Below, one piece after another: positions 7,545 to 14,622 of a stretch of 20,849 nt of DNA. The number at the start of each line of letters is the position of its first letter. Within the stretch, counting starts at the first letter, position 1. The notes beneath the pieces are model-generated. The model saw nothing but the letters and a program-made list of their open reading frames with translations. It did not search any database and was not told where the DNA came from. A program made the translations under genes and the position numbers. Source of the DNA: JAPEKQ01 sp964597945 (GTDB taxonomy: Bacteria; Joyebacterota; Joyebacteria; Joyebacterales; Joyebacteraceae); NCBI GenBank assembly GCA_964597945.1, contig CAZRAD010000032.1:1-20849 (forward strand), given 5' to 3'.

Positions 7545-9491
7545 TCACTCCAGAAGCCTGGCCAGCTCCACTCTGATCTGTTCCGTCTGTCCTTCACGAA
7601 CCACCTCAATGTCGAAACCCGTTCCCGGTTCGCTCTTCAGAAGCTCTCGGATGGCGGAGAGGCCCGCGAAGTACTCCGCCGGGATGCCGTTGATCGATAC
7701 GATCACGTCACCGTCCGAAAGCCCCGCACTCGCCGCCGGTCCGCCGGCTGCCACGTGAAGCACCTCCACAACACCGGGCTCGCCCCACCAGATCTGGAGC
7801 CCGGACCGATCGAACGGTACGAACGTCTCAAAGTCCTGACCGCGCTCGAAGATGACCTCCTGCCGCTCGTAGTCGAGGTAGAGCACGAAGCGACGGAAGA
7901 GCGAGTTGCCCAGATTGCCCGAGAGTTCGGTCGATCCGAACGCTCCGGCGAGTTCCTGCTGCGGCACGCCGATGACCGGCCGGTCAACAGTGAAACCGCC
8001 GACCTCGATCGAATCGAACAGCACGGCCTTCTTGGCCATCCGACCACCCGCGCCGAACGCGACGCGGTCGTAGCCCTCACGCTCGAGCAGTCCGTTCGCC
8101 GCAGCGAACGGGTAGTGGAACGACTCGCCGCTCGCGCCCAGATCGACCGCCCAGCGGCCGACCGGTTCGCCGTCTACGTGCACGGGAATCGTGAAGATGT
8201 TCCCGACGAGCGACGCGTCGAGCGCCACGCCGTCACCCGCGTACTCGAACAGCTCCGGATCGTAGAGCGTCAGCTCCTCGCGCGCGTAGTCGACGCGTGT
8301 CACGAAGCGCGACAGGAAGTCGTACCCGAGGATGCCGGAGATGCGGAGGTCGCTCGTCTTCTCGAACAGCGGAGCGATGTCGAGGCTCACGCAGCTCTGC
8401 GGGGCGAACTCGACACCGGCCACACGATACGCGGGAAGTTCCACGAACGACACGGTGACCGCGCTTCCGGCGCCGGACCCCATGAGCTCGCCTTCCATTT
8501 CGAGCCCGAGGTCACGCGCGAACCCCTCGTCGATACACGTCGTGCTTGCGCCCGAGTCGAGAATCCAGAGCCCCTGGTGCCCGGCCATATCGACGAGGAC
8601 GAAGATGTGGTTCTCGTGGAATCTCATCGGGACAATCTCGAACGGCGCGCCCGACGCGAAACGGAAGTCCCGGACGTCATCCGCCGGGGGCGCGAAGAGG
8701 GCCGGGTCGAACTCGTTCGCGATCTCAACCTCGATCATCCGGAGCAGCTGCTCCTGACCGGGTGGCTCGACAAGGGTCGCCACTTCGAACGGATAGAGAA
8801 CGCCATCGACATTGCGATAGTCATCGAGATGCGTCGTCGCGACCATGTCGGGCTGGATGTCGCGTCGTCTGACGGCCAGGTATGAGGTCGCATCGATGCT
8901 CATTTCGATAGCGTCATCGTTGAGCGAGTTGGTGATGCGGACGATGTGGCACGGCGCGCCGTTGACATCATCCTCGCCGACATACTCGGCGGAGAACGTC
9001 TCGGAATCTCTGTCGAACGGTTCGTAGGCGGCGATACGGGCATCGAGTTCGCGTCGGAGGAGTGCGTTCTCATCCTCGACGATCTGAACCTTGCCGTTCG
9101 CGTCCTGCTGCCAGACGGTGGTCCCGTCGTCGCCACTCGTTTCGACGAAGACGCCCAGGTCGAGTTCCTGCCGTTGCAGACGCCCGGGGCCCTGCCATGT
9201 CTGAACGGTGCCGGTGAGACCGGCGACCTCGAGCGTGGCCAACGTGCGCATCCAGACCGCGGACTGCAGGCGATCCATGCCGCCCATCGCATCGGCGTAC
9301 TGCTCGAGGATGTCGTACGGATCAACCGTCTGAGCCCGCGACGAGACGACGAGGGCGGAAAGAAGCAATACGGCTGTCAGACCGAGAATGAGTGAGAGCC
9401 TGAGCGCCTGCTCGCGGACATCCGCGCGCACGGTCGAGCGGGGCGCGCGGTGGCAGGTTTCATCCGAATGCGGTCTGTGGTGCCTTCTCAT
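7545..9491 (-). CDS. secreted LolA-like / retropepsin-like aspartic protease / PDZ protein
   Basis: A 648-residue exported protein. After an Arg-rich start comes one hydrophobic signal segment (LSLILGLTAVLLLSALVV, ending SSRAQ). Residues ~55-265 resemble the LolA/LolB-like lipoprotein-carrier fold (YADAMGGMDRLQSAVWMRTL, then repeated beta strands). Two retropepsin-like lobes follow. Lobe one has LDSGAST with Asp312, and lobe two has VDLGASGES with Asp450, where the usual Ser/Thr after Asp is Leu. Each lobe contains the expected downstream G-Y/N-x-hydrophobic strand (ILGYDFLSRF; SGNLGNSLFRRF). Residues ~573-648 are a PDZ domain (AAGGPAASAGLSDGDVIVSING). ATG 9491 has GAGGAG five nt upstream. 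Last gene before the terminator, 56 nt after the esterase-family gene. A periplasmic protease is the likely role; the Leu in lobe two leaves activity uncertain. Confidence 0.9.
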   Translation of the reverse strand: MRRHHRPHSDETCHRAPRSTVRADVREQALRLSLILGLTAVLLLSALVVSSRAQTVDPYDILEQYADAMGGMDRLQSAVWMRTLATLEVAGLTGTVQTWQGPGRLQRQELDLGVFVETSGDDGTTVWQQDANGKVQIVEDENALLRRELDARIAAYEPFDRDSETFSAEYVGEDDVNGAPCHIVRITNSLNDDAIEMSIDATSYLAVRRRDIQPDMVATTHLDDYRNVDGVLYPFEVATLVEPPGQEQLLRMIEVEIANEFDPALFAPPADDVRDFRFASGAPFEIVPMRFHENHIFVLVDMAGHQGLWILDSGASTTCIDEGFARDLGLEMEGELMGSGAGSAVTVSFVELPAYRVAGVEFAPQSCVSLDIAPLFEKTSDLRISGILGYDFLSRFVTRVDYAREELTLYDPELFEYAGDGVALDASLVGNIFTIPVHVDGEPVGRWAVDLGASGESFHYPFAAANGLLEREGYDRVAFGAGGRMAKKAVLFDSIEVGGFTVDRPVIGVPQQELAGAFGSTELSGNLGNSLFRRFVLYLDYERQEVIFERGQDFETFVPFDRSGLQIWWGEPGVVEVLHVAAGGPAASAGLSDGDVIVSINGIPAEYFAGLSAIRELLKSEPGTGFDIEVVREGQTEQIRVELARLLE

Positions 9492-9547
9492 CCTGTCTCC
9501 TCATGTGGCGGCGCTGTGCCACCTGATCGTCCCGGAAGCGCCGGGTC

Positions 9548-10918
9548 CTATCTCTCGCTGGCACCCGCGTCCCGGAATCGGAATCGCGCCGCGGCCCGTG
9601 GGCCCGGCTCTGTCCGCGTGATGGTCCGGACGAAGTAGACGGCGTCGTATGCGTCGCTCGGGACGCACACCATGTCGACTCCCTGTCCACGCATCCGTCG
9701 CTCGCGGGCGAGCCAGCGCGATGCAGGGCTCCCCTGGGGAGCCGAGCGCAGATCGAGAAGCATGAGCTCCTCCCCCGCCTGCGCGATCGCCCCACCCAGA
9801 TAGGTCGTATCGGTCGGCGCAACAGCCGCGGGGTCGACGCCGTCACCCTCGACGTACGCTCCCTGATAACAGACCCCGGCGATCGAGACGAGGTCGTCGC
9901 CGAGACGGTCGCTCACATGGTAGATCATGTCGACGAGCGTGCCGGCGAAGGCGTCGGGCATCGTAAACGGCGCACGGGAGATGTGCGCATTGTGCGCCCA
10001 GACGACGGCCCTCTGTCCCGGGAGGTGCTCATCGAGGATCCAGGTCAGGTTGTCGGCCATCGCGAGGTCGCGGATGACGCCGCCCTCTTCCCTCGACTGC
10101 GAGCAGTAGAGGTCATGCGCCGCCTGGCCTACCAGCACCTGGCGCATTGCCCAGTCGAACTCGCTGCTCGAGGAGCGTCGCACAAGCTCACTCCGTCTCG
10201 ACTCCATGTACGCAGCCAGGTCCTCGTAGGCGCGACCGATGGCCTCGCGCCGCTCGTCAGTCGCGGCGGCATACCGTTCGAAGGTGACCCACCAGTCCCC
10301 CTCCGCGTAGAGCGAGAGGCCGAGCGAGCCAGTGTCGAATCCGTCGGCAAATGCGGGGTCGATCCTCTCGACATAGGCCAACGCATTGACCAGCCCTAGC
10401 CTCGGGGCGGTACAGTCGACGCCGAAGAACCGGAGCTTCGTCGCGTGTGATGGATCATCGTTGTACGCGCGCATCCACTCCACGAGTTCGAGTACCTCAC
10501 GGGTATCCCATGCAAACCAGGCCGAGAGCTCTCCGAGGATGGCGGCGGGGTCGCCCTCGCCGCCCTGGATGTAGTCGTCCACGGCCTTCGCCTGGGCCAT
10601 GCCCTCCTCGAAGACGATGACGGAGAAACCCATCTCCTCAACGAGGTACTTGATCATCCGGTGCTTGAGCTGGAACTGCTCGCTCGCATCATGCCTGCTC
10701 TCGCCGAGACACACAACCCGGGCGTCATCGACGATCCCTCGAAGCGGCGCGAGGTCGCTCGACGCCGCGGTGGGCTCGACCGAGTCGATGGGCGAACCGT
10801 GCGTTGCGACCCAGTCGGCGAACTCCGGTCCGGGACTCCCGATCGAGAGATCCGAGCCGGAGCCGATTGCGAGGGCGACGACGAACGTCATCAGGCAGAT
10901 TGCGACGCGCTTTCTCAT
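9548..10918 (-). CDS. secreted erythromycin-esterase-family protein
   Basis: A 456-residue protein with an N-terminal signal peptide (MRKRVAICLMTFVVALAIGSG). It shows the erythromycin esterase superfamily pattern: GESRH with Glu73 and His76, the following helix (QFQLKHRMIKYLVEEMGF), VFEEG with Glu104/Glu105, MADNLTWILDE, and VWAHNAHIS with His309 and His312. These match the conserved acidic and histidine positions of the Ere fold. Members include macrolide esterases, but most chromosomal ones have unknown substrates, so resistance should not be assumed. Export is unlike cytoplasmic EreA/EreB and suggests an extracytoplasmic substrate. The ATG overlaps the phosphatase stop by 4 nt (ATGA), with GAGGGAG just upstream, implying translational coupling. 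Confidence 0.9.
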   Translation of the reverse strand: MRKRVAICLMTFVVALAIGSGSDLSIGSPGPEFADWVATHGSPIDSVEPTAASSDLAPLRGIVDDARVVCLGESRHDASEQFQLKHRMIKYLVEEMGFSVIVFEEGMAQAKAVDDYIQGGEGDPAAILGELSAWFAWDTREVLELVEWMRAYNDDPSHATKLRFFGVDCTAPRLGLVNALAYVERIDPAFADGFDTGSLGLSLYAEGDWWVTFERYAAATDERREAIGRAYEDLAAYMESRRSELVRRSSSSEFDWAMRQVLVGQAAHDLYCSQSREEGGVIRDLAMADNLTWILDEHLPGQRAVVWAHNAHISRAPFTMPDAFAGTLVDMIYHVSDRLGDDLVSIAGVCYQGAYVEGDGVDPAAVAPTDTTYLGGAIAQAGEELMLLDLRSAPQGSPASRWLARERRMRGQGVDMVCVPSDAYDAVYFVRTITRTEPGPRAAARFRFRDAGASER

Positions 10919-12285
10919 CCCACTCCCTCTATGGCCAATCCCACCGGTGCAGCCGTGGCGGGCCCTCCGAGGCGATCCGAGTCGGATGCGCCTTGCGCGG
11001 CAGAAGACCCGCCCATGGCCTCTCGGGGGGAGTCCGAGCTTGAGAATGCCTTCTCGTTGTTCTCGCGGTCCGACGGTGTGCTCTCGTCGAACCGCTTCAC
11101 GACAACCATCGTGAGATCGTCGGCCTGCGCCGCTCCCGCGGCGAAATCACGAATCTCGGTATAGACCTGCTCTTCGATGTCGCGCGCGCTCTTGTGGCGA
11201 TGCGCGACCAGAAGCTCTTCGAGACGCTCCTCACCAAACATCTCTTCCTCGCCGTTCGTCGCCTCGGTGACACCGTCGGTGTAGAGGACGAGATCGTCAC
11301 CTGTGTCGAGCGAGAACGTCCCCTCTTCATAGTCGATCCCCGGCATAACGCCGACGACGAGACCACCCTTGTCGAGGTACTCGCGCTTCCCGCCCGCCCG
11401 CAGCACGCACGGCGGATTGTGACCGGCGTTGACGTACGTGATCCTCTGCGTGCAGGTATCGAGTACGGCGTAGAAGAACGTGACGAAAACGCTGTCCTCG
11501 GTGTACCCGTGCACGAGCGTGTTGACGCGGCCGACGAGCTGGGATGGGGGAACGCCGCTCTCAGCCAGTGCCCTCACCGCCGCCTGCACGTTCGCCATCA
11601 GGATGGCCGCGGGTGCGCCCTTTCCCGACACGTCACCGATGGTGATCGCAAGCTTGCCGCCCTCCAGTTCGATGACGTCGTAGCAGTCGCCGCCGACCTG
11701 CTTCGCTGGGACGCTGAAGCCGAAGATGTCCCAGCCCGGGTGCTTCGGAAACTGCTTCGGCAGCAGTTCGGTCTGGATGCGTCGCGCGATGTCCATCTCG
11801 TGCTCCAGCATCGATCGCTCCGCGACCGCGTTCTCGACCTGTGTTCTCATCTGCTCGTACATGTATGTCATCAGTCCGACGACCAAGGCGACGGCGGCGT
11901 TGATCGTCGTCACCATGACCGCGTTCTCCATCTGGTAGAGCACGATGAGCGGATTGACCAGGATCGCGACACCGCTGCCGATCACTCCGCCGGCGATCAG
12001 CATCACGATCGCGAGCGGGAAGCGAATGTATCCCGGGAAGCCGCTGACCCTGGGCAGCACGAGCTTCACCGTGAGGACGGCTGTGAAAACTGCGATGTTC
12101 GCGAAGACCACGCTCATCAACACCAGCGACCGTGCCGCGCCGCCCTCGGCGCCCGAGAAGAGCCTGATCGCCAGGCCGATCCCGAGCCCCGCGGCGCTGG
12201 CCGCGAGCGCCCACAGGAGGACTCCCTTGAGACTGAGTCTCCCTGATGTTCCCAGGAACGAGGTGCCGCGCGTACCTGCGCTCAT
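10915..12285 (-). CDS. membrane-anchored SpoIIE/RsbU-type PP2C serine phosphatase
   Basis: A 456-residue protein. Residues ~15-147 form a membrane domain with about four transmembrane helices, closely similar to that of the histidine kinase at 14619-15728. Next is a coiled-coil linker (residues ~148-175) ending in IARRIQTELLPKQFP, the typical lead-in to SpoIIE phosphatases. The catalytic PP2C domain spans ~185-400, with VGGDCYD (Asp200), GDVSGKG (Asp218), YTDGVTEA and QADDLTMVVVK. In this family the enzyme dephosphorylates an STAS anti-sigma-antagonist protein. A Ser-rich, probably disordered tail of ~50 residues follows. ATG 12285 is chosen because it gives GGGAG nine nt upstream and a 4-nt gap after the bactofilin-like gene; a GTG at 12318 inside that gene is an alternative. 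No RsbV or RsbW homologue is in the window. Confidence 0.92.
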   Translation of the reverse strand: MSAGTRGTSFLGTSGRLSLKGVLLWALAASAAGLGIGLAIRLFSGAEGGAARSLVLMSVVFANIAVFTAVLTVKLVLPRVSGFPGYIRFPLAIVMLIAGGVIGSGVAILVNPLIVLYQMENAVMVTTINAAVALVVGLMTYMYEQMRTQVENAVAERSMLEHEMDIARRIQTELLPKQFPKHPGWDIFGFSVPAKQVGGDCYDVIELEGGKLAITIGDVSGKGAPAAILMANVQAAVRALAESGVPPSQLVGRVNTLVHGYTEDSVFVTFFYAVLDTCTQRITYVNAGHNPPCVLRAGGKREYLDKGGLVVGVMPGIDYEEGTFSLDTGDDLVLYTDGVTEATNGEEEMFGEERLEELLVAHRHKSARDIEEQVYTEIRDFAAGAAQADDLTMVVVKRFDESTPSDRENNEKAFSSSDSPREAMGGSSAAQGASDSDRLGGPATAAPVGLAIEGVG

Positions 12286-12289
12286 TGTC

Positions 12290-13594
12290 CTATTCTCCCA
12301 AGGTTCCGGGGAAGACACTGGGAAGTGCGTTGTCGTCGGCGGTCTCGACAGGCTCGAAGGCCTGCTCGAGACGCGTCTCCTTGCGCTGCAGAAGCGCGCC
12401 GAGCCCGAAGAAGATGATCACGATGCCGATGAGCGTTCCAAGAACCGGGATCGCTGTCAGCAGATAGACGATGACAAGACCCAGAAGCATCGGCGGGATC
12501 GGCGATGTCGTGAGAATGCGATCACCCCGCCGGAGGACCCAGCTGCCGAGCCAGATGGCGAAGTAGAACTTCGCGATGTAGAGAGCGATGAGGTACGCCA
12601 GCGCGAGGACCATGCTGAGCGGGATCGTGATGATCAACACCACTGTGATCAGAACGATGATCGGGATGCAGATGTATGCCACGAAGCCGATCCCGAGGCT
12701 CTTGAGAGCCCGCGTGCGGATCTTGTTGGCGGTGTTGCGCGCGTGGTCCTTGGTCAGCGCAACGATGATGACGCCGGCGATGATCGCCGCGAAGAACTCG
12801 AAGATGTGCATGGCCAGGCTGAACATCGGACTGAAGTCGAAGTCCACATCCTTGTCGACCTTGGGCTCCCTGAACGTCACGCTGCCGAGAACGATCCCGT
12901 CGGCGATCTCTATCCGTGCGGGGCCCTGGTAGACAAGGTCGCCGCCGATCTGCGCGCGGTCCGCAAGGACCAGACCGCCGTCTGTGAAGAGCTCGGCGTT
13001 GCCGTCGATCTGGCCGGTCATGGTGACCTCGCCGGCGCCGACGCGCACGTTGCCCTTAACGTGACCGTGGATGGTCGCCGTGCCGGCACCGAGGAGGAGG
13101 CTGCCCTCGATGACAGCTCCCTCTTCGATCAGGACATGCGCAGCTCCGACGAGTACGTCACCTCGCACGACGCCCGAGATGCGAACGTCCGATGCGAACG
13201 CACGCATGTCGTCGCCGATCTCACCGGTGACGGTGACCTTCTCGGCAAAGCACATCAGATCTTCGGTCACGGTCCCGTCGATCGTGATCCTCTGGCAGCC
13301 GACGAAGACGTCGCCGTCGATCGTGCCGAAGACATTCATGCTCTGCGTCCAGAGGTACAGATCGTACGAGTACGTCTCGTCCGCCAGGACCTCAAAGGTC
13401 TGGGACTGCGCAAAGCTCATGGTGTGAGCGATCTGGACGCTGGTGCCGCTGGCAGGAGTGTTCGATTCATCGATGACGTCCACTGGTCCGTCACCGAGGC
13501 CGATGCCGTCCGCCGCAGCCGGGGCCACGAGCCCCACGAACATGGCGAGTGCGATGAGCGCCATGAACGCCGCGATGTTCCGGTCCGCCTTCAT
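12290..13594 (-). CDS. exported bactofilin-like beta-helix protein with C-terminal membrane domain
   Basis: A 434-residue protein. A signal peptide (residues ~1-28, ending PAAADG) is followed by a parallel beta-helix of short repeats (e.g. TIDGTVTEDL, VTGEIGDDMRAFASDVRI, GVVRGDVLVGAAHVLI, GHVKGNVRVGAGEVTM, TGQIDGNAELF) at ~80-235. This is the polymer-forming, bactofilin/DUF583-like repeat. About four to five hydrophobic helices follow (AMHIFEFFAAIIAGVIIVAL, then clusters to PVLGTLIGIVIIFFGLGAL), with a short charged tail. Bactofilins are normally cytoplasmic scaffolds; the signal peptide here predicts that the beta-helix faces the periplasm, as in related 'polymer-forming cytoskeletal' membrane proteins. 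ATG 13594 is chosen for its GGGGGAAGGA site and signal peptide; the in-frame extension to 13840 has no such support. First gene of the unit. Confidence 0.85.
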   Translation of the reverse strand: MKADRNIAAFMALIALAMFVGLVAPAAADGIGLGDGPVDVIDESNTPASGTSVQIAHTMSFAQSQTFEVLADETYSYDLYLWTQSMNVFGTIDGDVFVGCQRITIDGTVTEDLMCFAEKVTVTGEIGDDMRAFASDVRISGVVRGDVLVGAAHVLIEEGAVIEGSLLLGAGTATIHGHVKGNVRVGAGEVTMTGQIDGNAELFTDGGLVLADRAQIGGDLVYQGPARIEIADGIVLGSVTFREPKVDKDVDFDFSPMFSLAMHIFEFFAAIIAGVIIVALTKDHARNTANKIRTRALKSLGIGFVAYICIPIIVLITVVLIITIPLSMVLALAYLIALYIAKFYFAIWLGSWVLRRGDRILTTSPIPPMLLGLVIVYLLTAIPVLGTLIGIVIIFFGLGALLQRKETRLEQAFEPVETADDNALPSVFPGTLGE

Positions 13595-13612
13595 GTTCCT
13601 TCCCCCTGATGT

Positions 13613-13630
13613 CGGCTCCCTCCGGAGCCG
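13613..13630 (-). other. leader hairpin upstream of the bactofilin-like gene
   Basis: A perfect 7-bp stem (CGGCTCC/GGAGCCG) with loop GGAG on the minus strand, ending about 19 nt before the ATG at 13594 and next to its ribosome site. With no T run it is not a terminator; it could affect translation or RNA stability. Confidence 0.45.
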
Positions 13631-13634
13631 TTCT

Positions 13635-13740
13635 GGTGACTCCCGGGTCCCGTCGCCGCCCGTCTGGACGGGGGGACTCCTGTTGTATCTCACAATGCCT
13701 ATGATATGGATAAACCGGTCCGACTCGAAGGTGACTCCCG
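13635..13740. repeat. 11-bp direct repeats GGTGACTCCCG around the promoter region
   Basis: GGTGACTCCCG occurs exactly at 13635-13645 and 13730-13740, with a third copy differing at two positions (GGGGACTCCTG) at 13673-13683. The copy at 13730 touches the putative -35 hexamer of the bactofilin-like gene. They may be operator sites, but in GC-rich DNA chance is possible. Confidence 0.4.
13701..13729 (-). promoter_or_regulatory. putative promoter of the bactofilin-phosphatase unit, weak -35
   Basis: On the minus strand TATCAT (13706-13701) matches the -10 consensus at 5/6 within an AT-rich patch (13681-13716) that stands out from its surroundings. Seventeen nt upstream the -35 position reads TTCGAG, only 2/6. 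A poor -35 with an adjoining direct repeat is the usual look of an activator-dependent promoter. The leader would be about 100 nt. Confidence 0.45.
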
Positions 13741-13798
13741 CCAAGCGGCATCTGCTGTGGGCGAGATGACATGAGTCGGCGGTGAACTGCAGGCGCGG

Positions 13799-13838
13799 AA
13801 AAGGCCCATGTGGCGCCCCGGAAGGCCCGGAGCCGGGC
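13799..13838 (-). terminator. possible terminator after the LytTR regulator gene
   Basis: On the minus strand a short GCCCG/CGGGC hairpin (13838-13825) lies about 25 nt past the regulator stop, followed further on by GGCC and a TTTT run (13802-13799). The stem is short and not directly joined to the T run, so this is a weak candidate. The 269-nt gap 13595-13863 otherwise holds only the promoter, repeats and leader hairpin listed separately. Confidence 0.3.
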
Positions 13839-13863
13839 ATGTTGCGGCGGATCGAGTACTACG

Positions 13864-14622
13864 CTACCAGGGAAGTATCTCGCGGAGCCGGCGGGCCCGA
13901 GCTCGGGAGAGCACGACCTCGGTCTTCGCGTCGTCCGCGACGACGACCTGGTACTTGCCACCGAACCACGGCACGATCTCGACGACGTGGTCCAGATTGA
14001 CGATGCTCGAACGGTGGGTCCGGAAGAACGTCTTCGCGTCGAGCCGCTGCTCGAGCTCCGACATCGTCATATTGATGAGATAGCGGTCGCTCTTCGTATG
14101 GACGAACACGAGTTCGTCGGACGCCTCGACCCAGACGACGTCGCCCGCATCCAGAAGCACGATTCGCTTGCCCTTCGTCACCGGCAGGCGGTTGAGGCCG
14201 GCCGGCTGCACGAGCTCCGCGATCCGACCGATGGTCTGTTCGAGTCCGATCTCCTCATGAAGAAGATCGCTCGCGCGTGTCAGCGCCTCGGCGAAACGCT
14301 CCTTCGTGATCGGCTTGAGAAGGTAATCGATCGAGTTGACCTCGAACGCCTTGATCGCGTACTCGTCGAACGCCGTCGCGAACACAACGAGAGGCACCTC
14401 GTCGAGCGACTCGATCACCTCGAACCCGTTCATCCCCGGCATCTGGATATCCAGAAGGACCAGGTCGGGTCTGAGCTGCTTGATGCTCTCGACGGCCGCG
14501 ATCCCGTTTCCCGCTTCGCCTATGCACTCGAACTCCTCGTGCCCGGCGAGCAGGTCCTTCACACGCGCGCGCGCGAGTTCCTCGTCGTCGACGATCAGCA
14601 CTCTGATCCTGTCCTCGCTCAC
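13864..14622 (-). CDS. LytTR-family response regulator
   Basis: A 252-residue DNA-binding response regulator. The receiver domain (residues ~5-120) has the acidic pair Asp12/Asp13, phospho-acceptor Asp58 in LLDIQMPG, the Thr/Ala switch region FATAF, and Lys in YLLKPI. A linker leads to a LytTR domain (residues ~145-250) with typical strands (IVLLDAGDVVWVEASDELVF) and the FFRTHRSSIVNLDHV motif. LytTR proteins bind paired direct repeats, often to control envelope or surface functions. GTG 14622 overlaps the kinase stop by 4 nt (GTGA) with GGAG six nt upstream, so the pair is translationally coupled. It is the last gene of the right-hand run, and the bactofilin-phosphatase unit beginning 270 nt further on is an attractive target (inference). 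Confidence 0.95.
   Translation of the reverse strand: MSEDRIRVLIVDDEELARARVKDLLAGHEEFECIGEAGNGIAAVESIKQLRPDLVLLDIQMPGMNGFEVIESLDEVPLVVFATAFDEYAIKAFEVNSIDYLLKPITKERFAEALTRASDLLHEEIGLEQTIGRIAELVQPAGLNRLPVTKGKRIVLLDAGDVVWVEASDELVFVHTKSDRYLINMTMSELEQRLDAKTFFRTHRSSIVNLDHVVEIVPWFGGKYQVVVADDAKTEVVLSRARARRLREILPW

Noticed and set aside
7521..8885. Plus-strand reading frame of 454 codons opposite the aspartic protease gene
   Set aside because: Antisense-like charged composition and no motif; the minus frame has LDSGAST, VDLGAS and a PDZ domain.
9532..9546. Short CCCGG/CCGGG hairpin between the esterase-family and protease genes as a terminator
   Set aside because: Only 5 bp with no T run; the 56-nt gap and good ribosome site fit continued transcription.
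9548..10918. Calling the Ere-family gene a macrolide resistance gene
   Set aside because: Superfamily membership does not show macrolide hydrolysis; export and the gene context do not fit a resistance determinant.
11945..13609. Long plus-strand reading frame (554 codons) opposite the bactofilin-like and phosphatase genes
   Set aside because: It is rich in D, R, E and H in the pattern of antisense translation of GC-rich genes, has no ribosome site or domain, and the minus strand carries clear families here.
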